Assembly: GCA_937924895.1 (NCBI GenBank)
Contig: CALEYP010000059.1
Coordinates: 1 to 14,489, forward strand
Length of the DNA stretch: 14,489 bases
From: an uncultured Alphaproteobacteria bacterium
GTDB taxonomy: Bacteria > Pseudomonadota > Alphaproteobacteria > Puniceispirillales > Puniceispirillaceae
Reading direction: 5' to 3'
Made by a program: the position numbers and the translations under genes. Under the pieces are notes generated by a model. That model was not told where the DNA came from. It did no database searches and saw nothing but the letters and a program-made list of their open reading frames with translations. Positions 1 to 7,735 of the stretch are shown in pieces; within the stretch, counting starts at the first letter, position 1; every line of letters begins with the position of its first letter.

Positions 1-1802
1 ATTATCAGCCAGAGGCCTATGTGCCGCGGTCAGATACCTATATCGAAAAAGAATCATCTATTAATGAGCAGATTGACCGGATGCGTCACTCAGCGACGCG
101 TGCCTTGCTTGAGCGCAAAGATGTGATCATCGTGGCCTCTGTCTCTTGCATCTATGGTATTGGGTCCGTTGAGACCTATTCCACCATGACGCAAAAAATC
201 CGTGTTGAAGAGGAATATGAACGTCAAACATTGTTGCGGCGCCTCACAGAATTACAATATCGGCGCAATGATTTAAACTTTGTCAGAGGCACCTTCCGCG
301 TGCGCGGTGATAATGTGGAATTATTCCCAGCTCACTTGGAAGATAGGGCCTGGCGTATCTCGCTCTTCGGGGATGAGGTAGAGAGCTTGCATGAGTTTGA
401 CCCGCTGACAGGGGAAAAGACAGCGGCGCTCGATAGCATCACGATTTTTGCCAATTCGCACTATGTGACGCCGCGCCCAACCCTGCAACAAGCCGTGAAA
501 CAAATTGGCGCAGAGTTAAAAGGACGGCTGGCTGATCTCACAGAAGCTGGTAAATTATTGGAAGCCCAAAGGCTGGAACAACGCACGCGCTTTGACCTTG
601 AGATGATTGAAGCCACGGGCAGCTGTAACGGGATTGAAAATTACTCGCGTTATTTATCCGGTCGTCAGCCTGGTGAACCACCACCGACCTTATTTGAATA
701 TTTGCCGCAAGATGCGCTGTTGATCATTGATGAAAGCCATGTCACCGTGCCGCAAATTGGCGCCATGTATAAGGGCGACTTTGCGCGGAAATCGACCCTG
801 TCAGATTATGGATTCCGCTTGCCCTCTTGCTTGGATAACCGGCCGTTAAAATTTGAAGAATGGGAGCAATTCCGCCCGCAAACTATCTTTGTGTCTGCCA
901 CGCCTGGCACATGGGAATTAGAGCGCACTGGCGGTGTCTTCACCGAGCAAATTGTACGGCCAACGGGATTGATTGACCCGATTTGTATCGTCCGACCAAC
1001 AGAGAATCAGGTGGATGATATCATCGCTGAATCACGAGAGGCGGCGGCGAATGGGACGCGTGTCCTTATTACCACCCTGACGAAGAAAATGGCAGAGGCG
1101 CTCACAGAATATATGCATGAGGCGGGCATCAAAGTGCGCTATGTGCATTCTGATGTGGATACGCTGGAACGGATTGAGATTTTGCGTGATTTGCGCCTTG
1201 GTGTGTTTGATGTGCTGATTGGGATCAACCTGCTCCGCGAGGGGATCGATATTCCCGAATGTGCGCTTGTGGGGATTTTGGATGCTGATAAGGAAGGTTA
1301 TTTACGGTCACGTACCTCGCTGGTGCAGACCATTGGCCGCGCGGCGCGTAATGCCGAAGGGCGCGTCATTCTCTATGCTGATAAGATGACTGATTCCCTC
1401 AGCTATGCGCTAGATGAAACCAAGCGCCGGCGCGAGAAACAACAAGCCTGGAACGAAGCCCATGGCATCACGCCAGAGACCGTGAAAAAAGATATCGCAG
1501 ATATTCTGGATTCCGTCTATGAGCGGGCCGACCATGTCACCGTGCGCACCGGTGTCAAAGATGCGAGCCTGCAAGGCAAAGACCTCAAAGCCATCATCGC
1601 TGATATTGAACAACAAATGCGAGATGCCGCCGCGAATTTGGAATTTGAAGAAGCCGCCCGATTGCGGGATGAATTACGCCGGCTAGAGGCCAAAGATCTC
1701 GGCCTTGATGCGCCAGGTATGCCGCCTGTGGCGCCGGCTCGCCGGTCTGCAGAAATAGATGCCCCCATTCAGCCGCCTTCTGGTCGTCGCCCCAAAAGGT
1801 GA
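1..1802 (+). CDS. uvrB: UvrABC excinuclease subunit B, 5'-truncated by the window edge
   Basis: UvrB is the damage-verifying helicase-like subunit of nucleotide excision repair: it is loaded by UvrA and recruits UvrC for incision. The reading frame is open from base 3 and begins inside the beta-hairpin motif (YQPEAYVP), so the GTG at 21 is an internal Val codon, not a start. About 95 N-terminal residues, including the Walker A loop, lie upstream of the window. Seen in order: the IEKESSINEQIDRMR stretch, the UvrA-interaction domain, CNGIENYSRYLSGR, the Walker B-type DESH box at 729-740, the SATPG motif, the helicase C-terminal block (LREGIDIPE, DADKEGYLRS, QTIGRAARN) and a C-terminal UVR motif (LEFEEAARLRDEL), which pairs with UvrC. 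A Pro/Arg-rich tail of about 30 residues follows. Similarity to the E. coli protein is continuous, with no frameshift. It converges with the next gene, 13 bases apart. Confidence 0.97.
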   Translation, partial: YQPEAYVPRSDTYIEKESSINEQIDRMRHSATRALLERKDVIIVASVSCIYGIGSVETYSTMTQKIRVEEEYERQTLLRRLTELQYRRNDLNFVRGTFRVRGDNVELFPAHLEDRAWRISLFGDEVESLHEFDPLTGEKTAALDSITIFANSHYVTPRPTLQQAVKQIGAELKGRLADLTEAGKLLEAQRLEQRTRFDLEMIEATGSCNGIENYSRYLSGRQPGEPPPTLFEYLPQDALLIIDESHVTVPQIGAMYKGDFARKSTLSDYGFRLPSCLDNRPLKFEEWEQFRPQTIFVSATPGTWELERTGGVFTEQIVRPTGLIDPICIVRPTENQVDDIIAESREAAANGTRVLITTLTKKMAEALTEYMHEAGIKVRYVHSDVDTLERIEILRDLRLGVFDVLIGINLLREGIDIPECALVGILDADKEGYLRSRTSLVQTIGRAARNAEGRVILYADKMTDSLSYALDETKRRREKQQAWNEAHGITPETVKKDIADILDSVYERADHVTVRTGVKDASLQGKDLKAIIADIEQQMRDAAANLEFEEAARLRDELRRLEAKDLGLDAPGMPPVAPARRSAEIDAPIQPPSGRRPKR

Positions 1803-1817
1803 TAGGACAAGGCGGCT
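1771..1817. terminator. Weak inverted repeat between convergent uvrB and EamA genes
   Basis: AGCCGCCTT (1771-1779) and AAGGCGGCT (1809-1817) are perfect 9-base inverted arms separated by 29 bases. They span the two convergent stop codons. The loop is long and no T-run follows on either strand, so this is at best a weak bidirectional terminator and may be chance. Confidence 0.2.
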
Positions 1818-2751
1818 AGGCGTCTGATTTGCGTTGCGAGACGAGATAGAGGCCAGGCAAAATCAATCCGCCGCCGACAAGGTGGAAGGGGGCAATCACC
1901 TCACCCAATAACAACACGCCCCCTAAGGCGGCATAGATAGGAGACAGATACAGCGTGGCACCAGCAATGGTTGGCCCGAGGCGCGAGACAATATAGCCAT
2001 AGGAAAGATAGGCGGCGAGCGACGCGCTAAAGACCAAAATGGCTAGCGCGCCAATAATCGCGCTTGTGTAATCTGGCAACGGACCACGCCATGAGATTTC
2101 TGCTAGCATGGCGGGGATATGCCAGAGGCTGCCACCCAACGCCATTGCACCAAATCTCTCAAATTGAGTGAGCTGGGTTGGGATATAGCGCAAACCAAGC
2201 GAATAAACGGCAAAGGCGATGGTCGCCATCACAATCAGCAAATCCCCCTCATTAAAGCGCAGGCTTGCCAGACGTGACACATCCCCTTTGATAATGATAG
2301 TCACAACGCCGATTAACCCCAGAAACAGCCCAATAATTTGACGCCGGCGCAAAGCCTCGTCAAATTTGAGATAGGCCAATAACGCAATGACTAGCGGCGC
2401 CGCACTATAGATAAGGCCAATATTTGTCGCACTTGTATATTCGCCAGCAAGATAGACAGGCCCACCACATAACCCCATCCCCAAAGCCGCTAGAAACAGA
2501 ATAGAACGCCATTCACCCAGCATGCGTGTAAGCGATAGGCGACGCAATAAGGCCAGCGCGATGATAACAATCAGCCCAACAAAGAACCACCGGTGAAAGG
2601 CCATGGCAAAAGGCGGGAAAATCCCGGCCATGGCACGCGACATCACCATATTTGAGGCGAAAAAAGCGGGGCAAAAAAACAACAAGACCCACGCCAATTT
2701 ATCTTGGAATGAAGCAGGTGAACCCCCTTGGGGGTGGGTGGGGCGTGTCAT
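1816..2751 (-). CDS. EamA/DMT-family inner-membrane transporter, substrate unknown
   Basis: This 311-residue protein is almost entirely hydrophobic, with about ten predicted membrane segments in two similar halves (roughly residues 20-160 and 170-305). That is the usual layout and length of drug/metabolite transporters of the EamA type (RhaT/YdcZ/PecM relatives). Family-like traits are the early FFCPAFFASNMVMSRAM stretch, AAPLVIALLAYLKFDEALRR at the end of the first half, and LSPIYAALGGVLLLGE near the end of the second half. EamA members export amino acids, nucleobases or other metabolites, but the sequence does not identify the substrate here. The ATG at 2751 is preceded by AAAAGG as ribosome site. 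It is transcribed divergently from the cation antiporter across a 120-base gap. Family assignment is firm; the role is open. Confidence 0.9.
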   Translation of the reverse strand: MTRPTHPQGGSPASFQDKLAWVLLFFCPAFFASNMVMSRAMAGIFPPFAMAFHRWFFVGLIVIIALALLRRLSLTRMLGEWRSILFLAALGMGLCGGPVYLAGEYTSATNIGLIYSAAPLVIALLAYLKFDEALRRRQIIGLFLGLIGVVTIIIKGDVSRLASLRFNEGDLLIVMATIAFAVYSLGLRYIPTQLTQFERFGAMALGGSLWHIPAMLAEISWRGPLPDYTSAIIGALAILVFSASLAAYLSYGYIVSRLGPTIAGATLYLSPIYAALGGVLLLGEVIAPFHLVGGGLILPGLYLVSQRKSDA

Positions 2752-2871
2752 GCAAAAACCTTTTGCGGAACGAAGAGTGCTTGCCCCTGCTGCCTGCTCT
2801 TTGATATAGCTGAAAGCTGGGGGCGGATAGGATTGTCCTATCGCTAATCAAGACAGGACGCAAGTAGGAAA
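2752..2871. promoter_or_regulatory. Divergent promoter region with a 17-base dyad
   Basis: The 120-base gap between the divergent EamA and antiporter genes holds a near-palindrome at 2826-2842: GATAGGA, three bases, TCCTATC. A weak promoter for the antiporter could be TTGCCC at 2781-2786 with TATAGC at 2805-2810 (18-base spacing), which would put the dyad just downstream of the transcription start. The antiporter ATG at 2872 has AGGA as ribosome site at 2866-2869. The dyad could be an operator or an mRNA hairpin. Promoter calls are by eye only. Confidence 0.35.
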
Positions 2872-3834
2872 ATGGCACCATCAGACCTCTTATCACTCAT
2901 TGTGACGGCCCCCTCCTATCAGGCACCTTTAGCCTTGATGATTGGCCTTGTGGGGCTGGCTTATGGTGGTAATTTGCTGGTGCCTGCGACCTTGTCTCTT
3001 GCCAAACAGCTTCATATTTCGCCAGCTTTGGTGGCAGTGATTGTCCTAGCTGGCGGCACCTCGATGCCAGAATTGCTTGTCTCTGTCCAAGCCGCCTTTC
3101 AAGATAGCCCTGCTATTGCGCTTGGCAATGTGGTTGGCTCCAATCTCGCAAATAGCTGGTTAGTATTGGGGTTAGGCGGGCTGATCGCGCCTATCTTAAT
3201 TGCCGGGGGGCAAGTGAAACGTGATGCGCTGGTCATGGTCTGTCTCACCGCGCTTGTGATCATCGGTCTTGTGCCACTTGGCGGTATTGGGATTGGTATG
3301 GCGCTTATCATGCTGGCCATCCTCACCGCTTATTTAATCGTCAGCATCCGCGCAGATGAGTTTGATACTGAAGAAGAGGAAATGTTGGACGGCGGGTTGG
3401 TGCGGGCCAGCATCATGACCGCGCTCTCGCTGATTTGTTTGATTGCTGGTGCAGAGCTCATTGTTGCTGGTGGCCAAGGCCTTGCGCGTCAGGCTGGCAT
3501 CTCCGAGGGGGTGATTGGGCTAACCATCATTGCGATTGGCACCTCACTTCCGGAAATCGCCGCTGTGATTGCGAGCCAGCTGCGCGGCCGCTCTGATATC
3601 GCGCTTGGCAATGTGCTTGGCTCAAACATTTTTAATATCGGTATGATTTTGGGCGTGACGGGCCTTATCTCGCCCCTCACATTAGGCGATGGTGTGACAC
3701 TGGCCAGCCTCGGATTTTTGGCGGCAAGTGCGTTGCTTCTGGCAGGGCTTGTGGCACGTAAAGCCCCTATGCAAAAGGCAATATCTTTAGGGTTTCTAGG
3801 GCTTTACGTCATTTTCATTTGGCATCAAATCTAA
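2872..3834 (+). CDS. Calcium/sodium antiporter family (YrbG-like) membrane protein
   Basis: The 320-residue protein belongs to the Na+/Ca2+ exchanger superfamily (CaCA), inner-membrane antiporters that move Ca2+ or another cation against Na+ or K+. Both diagnostic alpha-repeats are present: the first has GGTSMPELLVS followed by LGNVVGSNLAN (about residues 61-95), the second has IGTSLPEIAAVI followed by LGNVLGSNIFN (about 222-256). Their acidic and Ser/Asn residues form the ion path in known structures. About ten membrane segments flank a short acidic loop (DEFDTEEEEM, around 162-171), as in YrbG-type proteins, and the length is typical. Gly-Gly-Thr replaces the more common Ala/Leu-Gly-Thr in the first repeat, a mild change. 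The exact ion is not readable from sequence. It stands alone between the EamA gene and the long gap before uvrC, and no clear terminator follows. Confidence 0.9.
   Translation: MAPSDLLSLIVTAPSYQAPLALMIGLVGLAYGGNLLVPATLSLAKQLHISPALVAVIVLAGGTSMPELLVSVQAAFQDSPAIALGNVVGSNLANSWLVLGLGGLIAPILIAGGQVKRDALVMVCLTALVIIGLVPLGGIGIGMALIMLAILTAYLIVSIRADEFDTEEEEMLDGGLVRASIMTALSLICLIAGAELIVAGGQGLARQAGISEGVIGLTIIAIGTSLPEIAAVIASQLRGRSDIALGNVLGSNIFNIGMILGVTGLISPLTLGDGVTLASLGFLAASALLLAGLVARKAPMQKAISLGFLGLYVIFIWHQI
3118..3623 (+). repeat. Internal 23-base near-repeat encoding the two alpha-repeat cores
   Basis: Bases 3118-3140 and 3601-3623, both within the antiporter gene, are the same over 23 bases except one position. 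They encode ALGNV(V/L)GS in each alpha-repeat. Protein-level duplication is normal in this family; the near identity of the DNA is simply a strong case of it. Confidence 0.8.
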
Positions 3835-3850
3835 GCCCTACAACTAGTAG

Positions 3851-3859
3851 TTTTACACA
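3851..3859 (+). promoter_or_regulatory. DnaA-box-like nonamer
   Basis: TTTTACACA matches the relaxed DnaA consensus TTWTNCACA. It lies just after the antiporter stop codon, upstream of the AT-rich stretch, in the same orientation as the two sites near 4050. Confidence 0.35.
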
Positions 3860-4040
3860 CCCCCACTCTATTCGTCTGAATTCTGAGCATTTCTGCCTTA
3901 TTTCTAAAGTTTTTTTATCTGGAGAGGGGTTGATTTAGAATAACTAGCTGTTTTTATTGATTTTTTCTATTTTGCCTATCTTTTAGGCACTTTGTGACTC
4001 TTTGGCAGTTTCACAGGCCTTTTTTCCAATATGGGGCAAG

Positions 4041-4061
4041 TTACCCACAAAGTTATCCACA
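4041..4061 (+). promoter_or_regulatory. Pair of DnaA-box-like nonamers
   Basis: TTACCCACA (4041-4049, one mismatch to TTWTNCACA) and TTATCCACA (4053-4061, the exact high-affinity consensus) lie in the same orientation, starts 12 bases apart. A partial inverted copy, GGGGATAA on the top strand, follows at 4068-4075. They could be DnaA sites that regulate uvrC, a titration site, or part of an origin-like element. Confidence 0.5.
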
Positions 4062-4201
4062 GAAATCGGGGATAAGTTTGTGCGGCAAATCGGCGACATA
4101 AGCTGTCTGATTGCGCGAATCCAAATGGTCATGCCCTTTTTTACAAAGGCGCCCTTGTCATAGGGTTGGCGTAGCCCTGTTGTTGCATTAGATTAAGGCG
4201 C

Positions 4202-6106
4202 ATGACAGAGCTTGATCCAGCGCCCGTTGAGACAGAAGATGAGATCGATTTTGCCCGCGGTCTTGCCTATCTCAAGAGCCAATTAAAACATCTACCCGCC
4301 AAACCAGGTGTCTATCGCATGTTAGATGCCAAAGGTGATGCGTTATATGTGGGTAAAGCGCGCGATATTTCGAAAAGAGTGCCAAGCTATACACGCCCAA
4401 CCAATTTGAATGGGCGGCTCATGCGAATGGTATCAGAGACGATGAGCCTTGAGATCATCGTAACCGCGACTGAGGTCGAAGCACTGTTACTCGAATCCAA
4501 CCTGATTAAGAAATTACGCCCGCGCTTTAATATCTTGCTGCGAGACGATAAAAGCTTTGCGCATATTTTATTATCAAAAGATCACCCCTTTGGCCGATTG
4601 ATGAAACATCGCGGTCCGCAAAAACAAAGAGGGGATTATTTCGGCCCCTTTGCGTCTGCGGGGGCAGTGAACCGGACGATTACCTCGCTCCAGCGTGCCT
4701 TTTTACTGCGCACTTGTTCGGATTCTGATTTTGCCACACGCTCACGGCCTTGCTTGCAATATCAGATTAAGAGATGCACGGCCCCCTGTGTCGGACATGT
4801 GACCGAGGCGGACTATCAGCATCAGATTACGGCGGCAAAAGCCTTCCTATCTGGAAAATCTGATCAGGTGCAAAAATCCTATGCCGCCGAAATGCATGAA
4901 GCGGCAGACGCGCTTGATTTTGAGACCGCGGCTTTGTGGCGCAACCGGATTCGGGCGCTGACCTCTATTCAGGCTAATCAAGATATCCATATTGAAGGCA
5001 TCAAAGATGCTGATGTGATTGCGTTGGCCAAAGAAGGTGGGCAGGTTTGCATCCAAGTCTTTTTCATTCGCCAAGGCACCAATTATGGGAATAAAGCCTA
5101 TTTTCCAACGCATGTCGCTGAGGCAGATAATCAGGCCATCTTAGCGGCCTTTATCGGTCAATTTTATAGTGATAAAGATCCCGCCCCCTTCTTGCTTGTC
5201 TCTGAGCTACCAGAGGGAGAGGCGCTATTGCGGGCAGCCCTGTCAGAGGCCGCCGGCAAACAAATTCAGATCTCCCAGCCGCAGCGCGGTGGACGCCGGA
5301 AGTTGCTTGATATGGCGGTACGGAATGCCGAAGAGGCGCTGGCCCGTAAATTATCTGAATCAGCGAGTCAAAGACGGCTGTTAGAGGCGGTGGCTGATGT
5401 CTTTGGGATGGATGACGCCCCGCAACGTGTGGAGATTTATGATAACTCGCATATTCAGGGGCGGCATGCGATTGGCGCTATGGTCTGTGCCGGCCCAGAG
5501 GGCTTTATCAAATCGGCCTATCGTAAATTTAACATGAAAGATAGCGGCAAATATGCGGTGACCGATGGCGATGATTTTGCAATGATGCGCCAAATGATTC
5601 ATCGCCGCTTTGAGCGCGCCCTGCGCGAAGACCCCGATAGGGAAAGTGGGCAATGGCCTGATTTATTGTTGATTGATGGCGGGCGTGGCCAGCTGAATGT
5701 TGTGCGGGACGTTCTGGCAGAATTGGGGCTTGATGATTTGATGGTGGTTGGCGTCTCAAAAGGCCCTGATCGCAATGCCGGCCGTGAACAATTCCATATT
5801 GAGGGGCAAGATAGCTTTACCCTTGCGCCTGATAGCCCTGCGATGCATTTCCTGCAAAGGCTGCGTGATGAATCACACCGATTTGCGATTGGTACGCACC
5901 GCGCCAAACGCACCAAGGCCACCTTGAAAAACCCACTTGATGAGATTGCCGGTATCGGACCCAAGCGGAAAAAAGCGCTGTTATCGCATTTTGGCTCAGC
6001 ACGATCGATTTCACGCGCAGCGATTGCCGATTTGATGGTCGTAGACGGGATTTCCGAAGCTGTCGCCACTGATATCTATAACCATTTTCATCATCACCAA
6101 AAATAG
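4202..6106 (+). CDS. uvrC: UvrABC excinuclease subunit C
   Basis: UvrC makes both incisions around a DNA lesion in the UvrB-DNA complex. All expected parts are present in 634 residues (E. coli about 610). The GIY-YIG nuclease for the 3' cut spans about residues 33-110 (GVY at 36-38, YVG at 49-51). A four-cysteine group at 172, 184, 192 and 196 has the spacing of the UvrC iron-sulfur cluster. A UVR motif follows (about 222-255, DALDFETAALWRNRI), then the RNase H-like nuclease for the 5' cut, with D414 (YDNSHIQG), D492 (LLIDGGRGQLN) and H566 (GTHRAKR). Two helix-hairpin-helix units form the end (IAGIGPKRKKALLSHFG and VDGISEAVA). AAGG five to six bases before the ATG supports the start. pgsA follows 77 bases downstream on the same strand, as in many proteobacteria. 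Confidence 0.98.
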   Translation: MTELDPAPVETEDEIDFARGLAYLKSQLKHLPAKPGVYRMLDAKGDALYVGKARDISKRVPSYTRPTNLNGRLMRMVSETMSLEIIVTATEVEALLLESNLIKKLRPRFNILLRDDKSFAHILLSKDHPFGRLMKHRGPQKQRGDYFGPFASAGAVNRTITSLQRAFLLRTCSDSDFATRSRPCLQYQIKRCTAPCVGHVTEADYQHQITAAKAFLSGKSDQVQKSYAAEMHEAADALDFETAALWRNRIRALTSIQANQDIHIEGIKDADVIALAKEGGQVCIQVFFIRQGTNYGNKAYFPTHVAEADNQAILAAFIGQFYSDKDPAPFLLVSELPEGEALLRAALSEAAGKQIQISQPQRGGRRKLLDMAVRNAEEALARKLSESASQRRLLEAVADVFGMDDAPQRVEIYDNSHIQGRHAIGAMVCAGPEGFIKSAYRKFNMKDSGKYAVTDGDDFAMMRQMIHRRFERALREDPDRESGQWPDLLLIDGGRGQLNVVRDVLAELGLDDLMVVGVSKGPDRNAGREQFHIEGQDSFTLAPDSPAMHFLQRLRDESHRFAIGTHRAKRTKATLKNPLDEIAGIGPKRKKALLSHFGSARSISRAAIADLMVVDGISEAVATDIYNHFHHHQK

Positions 6107-6183
6107 CGCCCTGCCCTATGGACAGTGCCCCATCAGACCAGCTAGAAGGATAAGGGTGGGGATAGACGGCGAAAAGGCATCTC

Positions 6184-6756
6184 ATGTATCGACATATTCC
6201 GAACATTTTAACAAGCCTGCGCCTGATTGCGGCGCCTGTCATCGCGCTATTGCTCGTCGGCCTGTCTAGCCCCGTTGCTGCTTGGTCAGCCCTGATCATT
6301 TTTATCGTCGCCGCAGCAACGGATTGGCTTGATGGCTTTTTGGCACGACGCTGGCAATCTGTATCTAATTTCGGGCGCATGCTTGATCCGATTGCTGATA
6401 AATTGATGGTGATTGTCCTGCTTGTCGCGCTGATGGGCACCGAGCTTGGCGGCATGGGATTGCTTATCCCTGCTGTGGTGATTGTCACAAGAGAAATTCT
6501 TGTTTCTGGCTTGCGTGAATTTATGGGCAAATATGATGTCATCATTGCGGTGACGATGGCCGCAAAATTCAAAACAACTTTTCAACTTATCGCGCTTGGC
6601 TTTTTGTTGGCGAGCTTTGCCTTTGCCAAAGAGACACCGCTTCACCAGCTTGCCTATCAGGGCGGCTTTGCATTGATATGGCTGGCGGCAGCGCTCACGG
6701 CGTGGACAGGTGTCAGCTATTTTACCCAAGCGCTCGCGCAAATTCCGCGCGCCTAA
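6184..6756 (+). CDS. pgsA: CDP-diacylglycerol-glycerol-3-phosphate 3-phosphatidyltransferase
   Basis: PgsA is an inner-membrane enzyme that transfers the phosphatidyl group of CDP-diacylglycerol to glycerol-3-phosphate, giving phosphatidylglycerol-phosphate, the committed step to phosphatidylglycerol and cardiolipin. The CDP-alcohol phosphatidyltransferase motif is complete: D47, D50-G51, A54-R55, then eight residues, G64, D68 and D72 (within DWLDGFLARRWQ and GRMLDPIAD). Several hydrophobic segments flank it, and 190 residues is normal for the family. The N-terminal NILTSLRLIAAP is typical of PgsA rather than of phosphatidylserine synthase. AAAAGG at 6172-6177, six bases before the ATG, is a good ribosome site. 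It probably shares the uvrC transcript, a pairing also known in enterobacteria. It converges with ilvE across a hairpin terminator. Confidence 0.95.
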   Translation: MYRHIPNILTSLRLIAAPVIALLLVGLSSPVAAWSALIIFIVAAATDWLDGFLARRWQSVSNFGRMLDPIADKLMVIVLLVALMGTELGGMGLLIPAVVIVTREILVSGLREFMGKYDVIIAVTMAAKFKTTFQLIALGFLLASFAFAKETPLHQLAYQGGFALIWLAAALTAWTGVSYFTQALAQIPRA

Positions 6757-6767
6757 ACACCGGACAT

Positions 6768-6794
6768 AAAAAAACCCTGTCAGGTGACAGGGTT
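6768..6794 (-). terminator. Strong intrinsic terminator for ilvE, likely also used by pgsA
   Basis: AACCCTGTCA and TGACAGGGTT form a perfect inverted pair at 6773-6794; folded with a four-base loop the stem is nine pairs. On the minus strand it is followed by seven T (the A-run at 6768-6774), a textbook intrinsic terminator for ilvE. On the plus strand only CTTTC and a later TTTT follow, so termination of pgsA would be weaker. Confidence 0.85.
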
Positions 6795-6820
6795 CTTTCA
6801 TCATCTTTTAGAGCCGTTGC

Positions 6821-7702
6821 CTAACGGCGGCCATTCACTAAATCATCATAGCCTTGGACCAAGGATTTTGTCACATTACCAGGGGTAAAGTGATAATCAC
6901 CAATACGTGACACAGGTGTCACCTCAGCCGCTGTGCCCGTTAGGAAACATTCACGCGCATTTGCCATTTCTTCTGGCATCATATGACGTTCAATCACCTC
7001 TAGCCCCTCTTCACGCGCCAAATCAATCACTGTCCGGCGTGTGATCCCATTCAAGAAACAATCAGCTTCTGGGGTATGTAATTTGCCATCATCCATGAGG
7101 AAGAAGACATTGGCGCCTGTGGCTTCGGCGATATAGCCGCGATAGTCAAGCATCAGCGCATCATTAAAGCCATTACGCTCTGCCTTATGCTTTGAGAGTG
7201 TACAAATCATATAAAGACCTGCGGCCTTAGCATGGACAGGTGCTGATTCTGTAGATGGACGCTTCCATTCCGCAATATCAAGCGTGATGCCCTTCATTTT
7301 AGTCTCTGGGTCAAAATAGCACGGCCAAGCCCAAGCCGCGACTGCCACATGGGTGGTGGTCTGTTGCGCTGAGATAGCCATCATCTCTGAACCACGCCAG
7401 CAAAAGGCACGGATATAGCCATCAGTGATGTTATTATCTGCCAACACCTGTTGTTTGATAGCTTCAAATTCATCATCTGAATAAGGCATATCAAAATCAA
7501 GATAGTGGCAGGATTGACGCAAACGCTCTGTATGCTCGCGTGATTTAAAGATGGTGCCGCCATAAGCGCGCTCCCCTTCAAATACCATTGAGGCATAATG
7601 CAAGCCATGCGTCAGCGTATGGGTTTTGGCATCGCGCCATGGCACCATTTCACCATCTAGCCAGATTGTGCCATCTCTATCATCAAACGGAATGATCGAC
7701 AT
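6821..7702 (-). CDS. ilvE: Branched-chain amino acid aminotransferase (class IV, PLP)
   Basis: IlvE carries out the last step of valine, leucine and isoleucine synthesis (and the first of their breakdown), exchanging the amino group with glutamate and 2-oxoglutarate in the cytosol. From the ATG at 7702 it is 293 residues. Family marks are HGLHYASMVFEGERAY (about 32-47), the PLP-binding lysine K159 in HAKAAGLY, the conserved acid E193 in YIAEATGANVFF, and the C-terminal FLNGITRRTVIDLA and FLTGTAAEVTPV blocks, which fit IlvE better than D-amino acid aminotransferase or PabC. A GTG at 7711 would add three residues, but it lies inside the ribosome site, so the ATG is preferred. It is divergent from the MarR regulator and ends at a strong hairpin terminator. 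Confidence 0.95.
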   Translation of the reverse strand: MSIIPFDDRDGTIWLDGEMVPWRDAKTHTLTHGLHYASMVFEGERAYGGTIFKSREHTERLRQSCHYLDFDMPYSDDEFEAIKQQVLADNNITDGYIRAFCWRGSEMMAISAQQTTTHVAVAAWAWPCYFDPETKMKGITLDIAEWKRPSTESAPVHAKAAGLYMICTLSKHKAERNGFNDALMLDYRGYIAEATGANVFFLMDDGKLHTPEADCFLNGITRRTVIDLAREEGLEVIERHMMPEEMANARECFLTGTAAEVTPVSRIGDYHFTPGNVTKSLVQGYDDLVNGRR

Positions 7703-7707
7703 TTTCC

Positions 7708-7714
7708 TCACCTC
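7708..7714 (-). promoter_or_regulatory. Ribosome binding site that fixes the ilvE start
   Basis: GAGGTGA on the minus strand is a perfect seven-base complement to the 16S anti-Shine-Dalgarno region, five bases before the ATG at 7702. The in-frame GTG at 7709-7711 lies within it and is therefore unlikely to be the start. Confidence 0.8.
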
Positions 7715-7735
7715 ATATCACATCGTCTCGGCTTA

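Larger units (their letters stand above)
3835..4201. other. 367-base gene-free, AT-rich gap before uvrC
   Basis: No credible ORF or tRNA is visible here. Bases 3901-4020 hold about one third G+C by my count, clearly below the flanking genes, with several runs of five to seven T. A small hairpin, GCCTA-TCTTT-TAGGC, lies at 3974-3988. Two GANTC sites (CcrM methylation targets in many alphaproteobacteria) are at 3996-4000 and 4117-4121. DnaA-box-like sites flank the AT-rich part. Near its 3' end a broken palindrome, ACAA-a-GGCGCC-c-TTGT at 4143-4158, lies about 45 bases before the uvrC ATG. The uvrC promoter must be in this gap, but I cannot place it with confidence. No LexA-type GTTC-N7-GTTC or GAAC-N7-GAAC site was found. 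Confidence 0.7.

Noticed and set aside
21..23. GTG at 21 as the start of uvrB
   Set aside because: The frame continues upstream to the window edge with the conserved YQPEAY residues, so this is an internal Val codon of a truncated gene.
3995..4016. TGTGA...TCACA pair as a CRP-type site
   Set aside because: The half-sites are separated by 13 bases rather than six, so it does not fit a CRP/FNR dimer site.
3835..4201. SOS (LexA) box upstream of uvrC
   Set aside because: I looked for the alphaproteobacterial GTTC-N7-GTTC and GAAC-N7-GAAC patterns and found none.
5817..6572. A 251-codon minus-strand open frame across the end of uvrC and the start of pgsA
   Set aside because: It lies wholly over two well-supported genes, its protein is Ser/Thr/Arg-rich with no family resemblance, and it crosses their gap without any signal. 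It is a shadow frame, as is the one at 5599-6069.
6286..6804. A 172-codon minus-strand frame opposite pgsA
   Set aside because: It starts inside the ilvE terminator hairpin and encodes a Cys/Arg/Lys-rich chain with no recognisable domain; pgsA on the other strand is certain.
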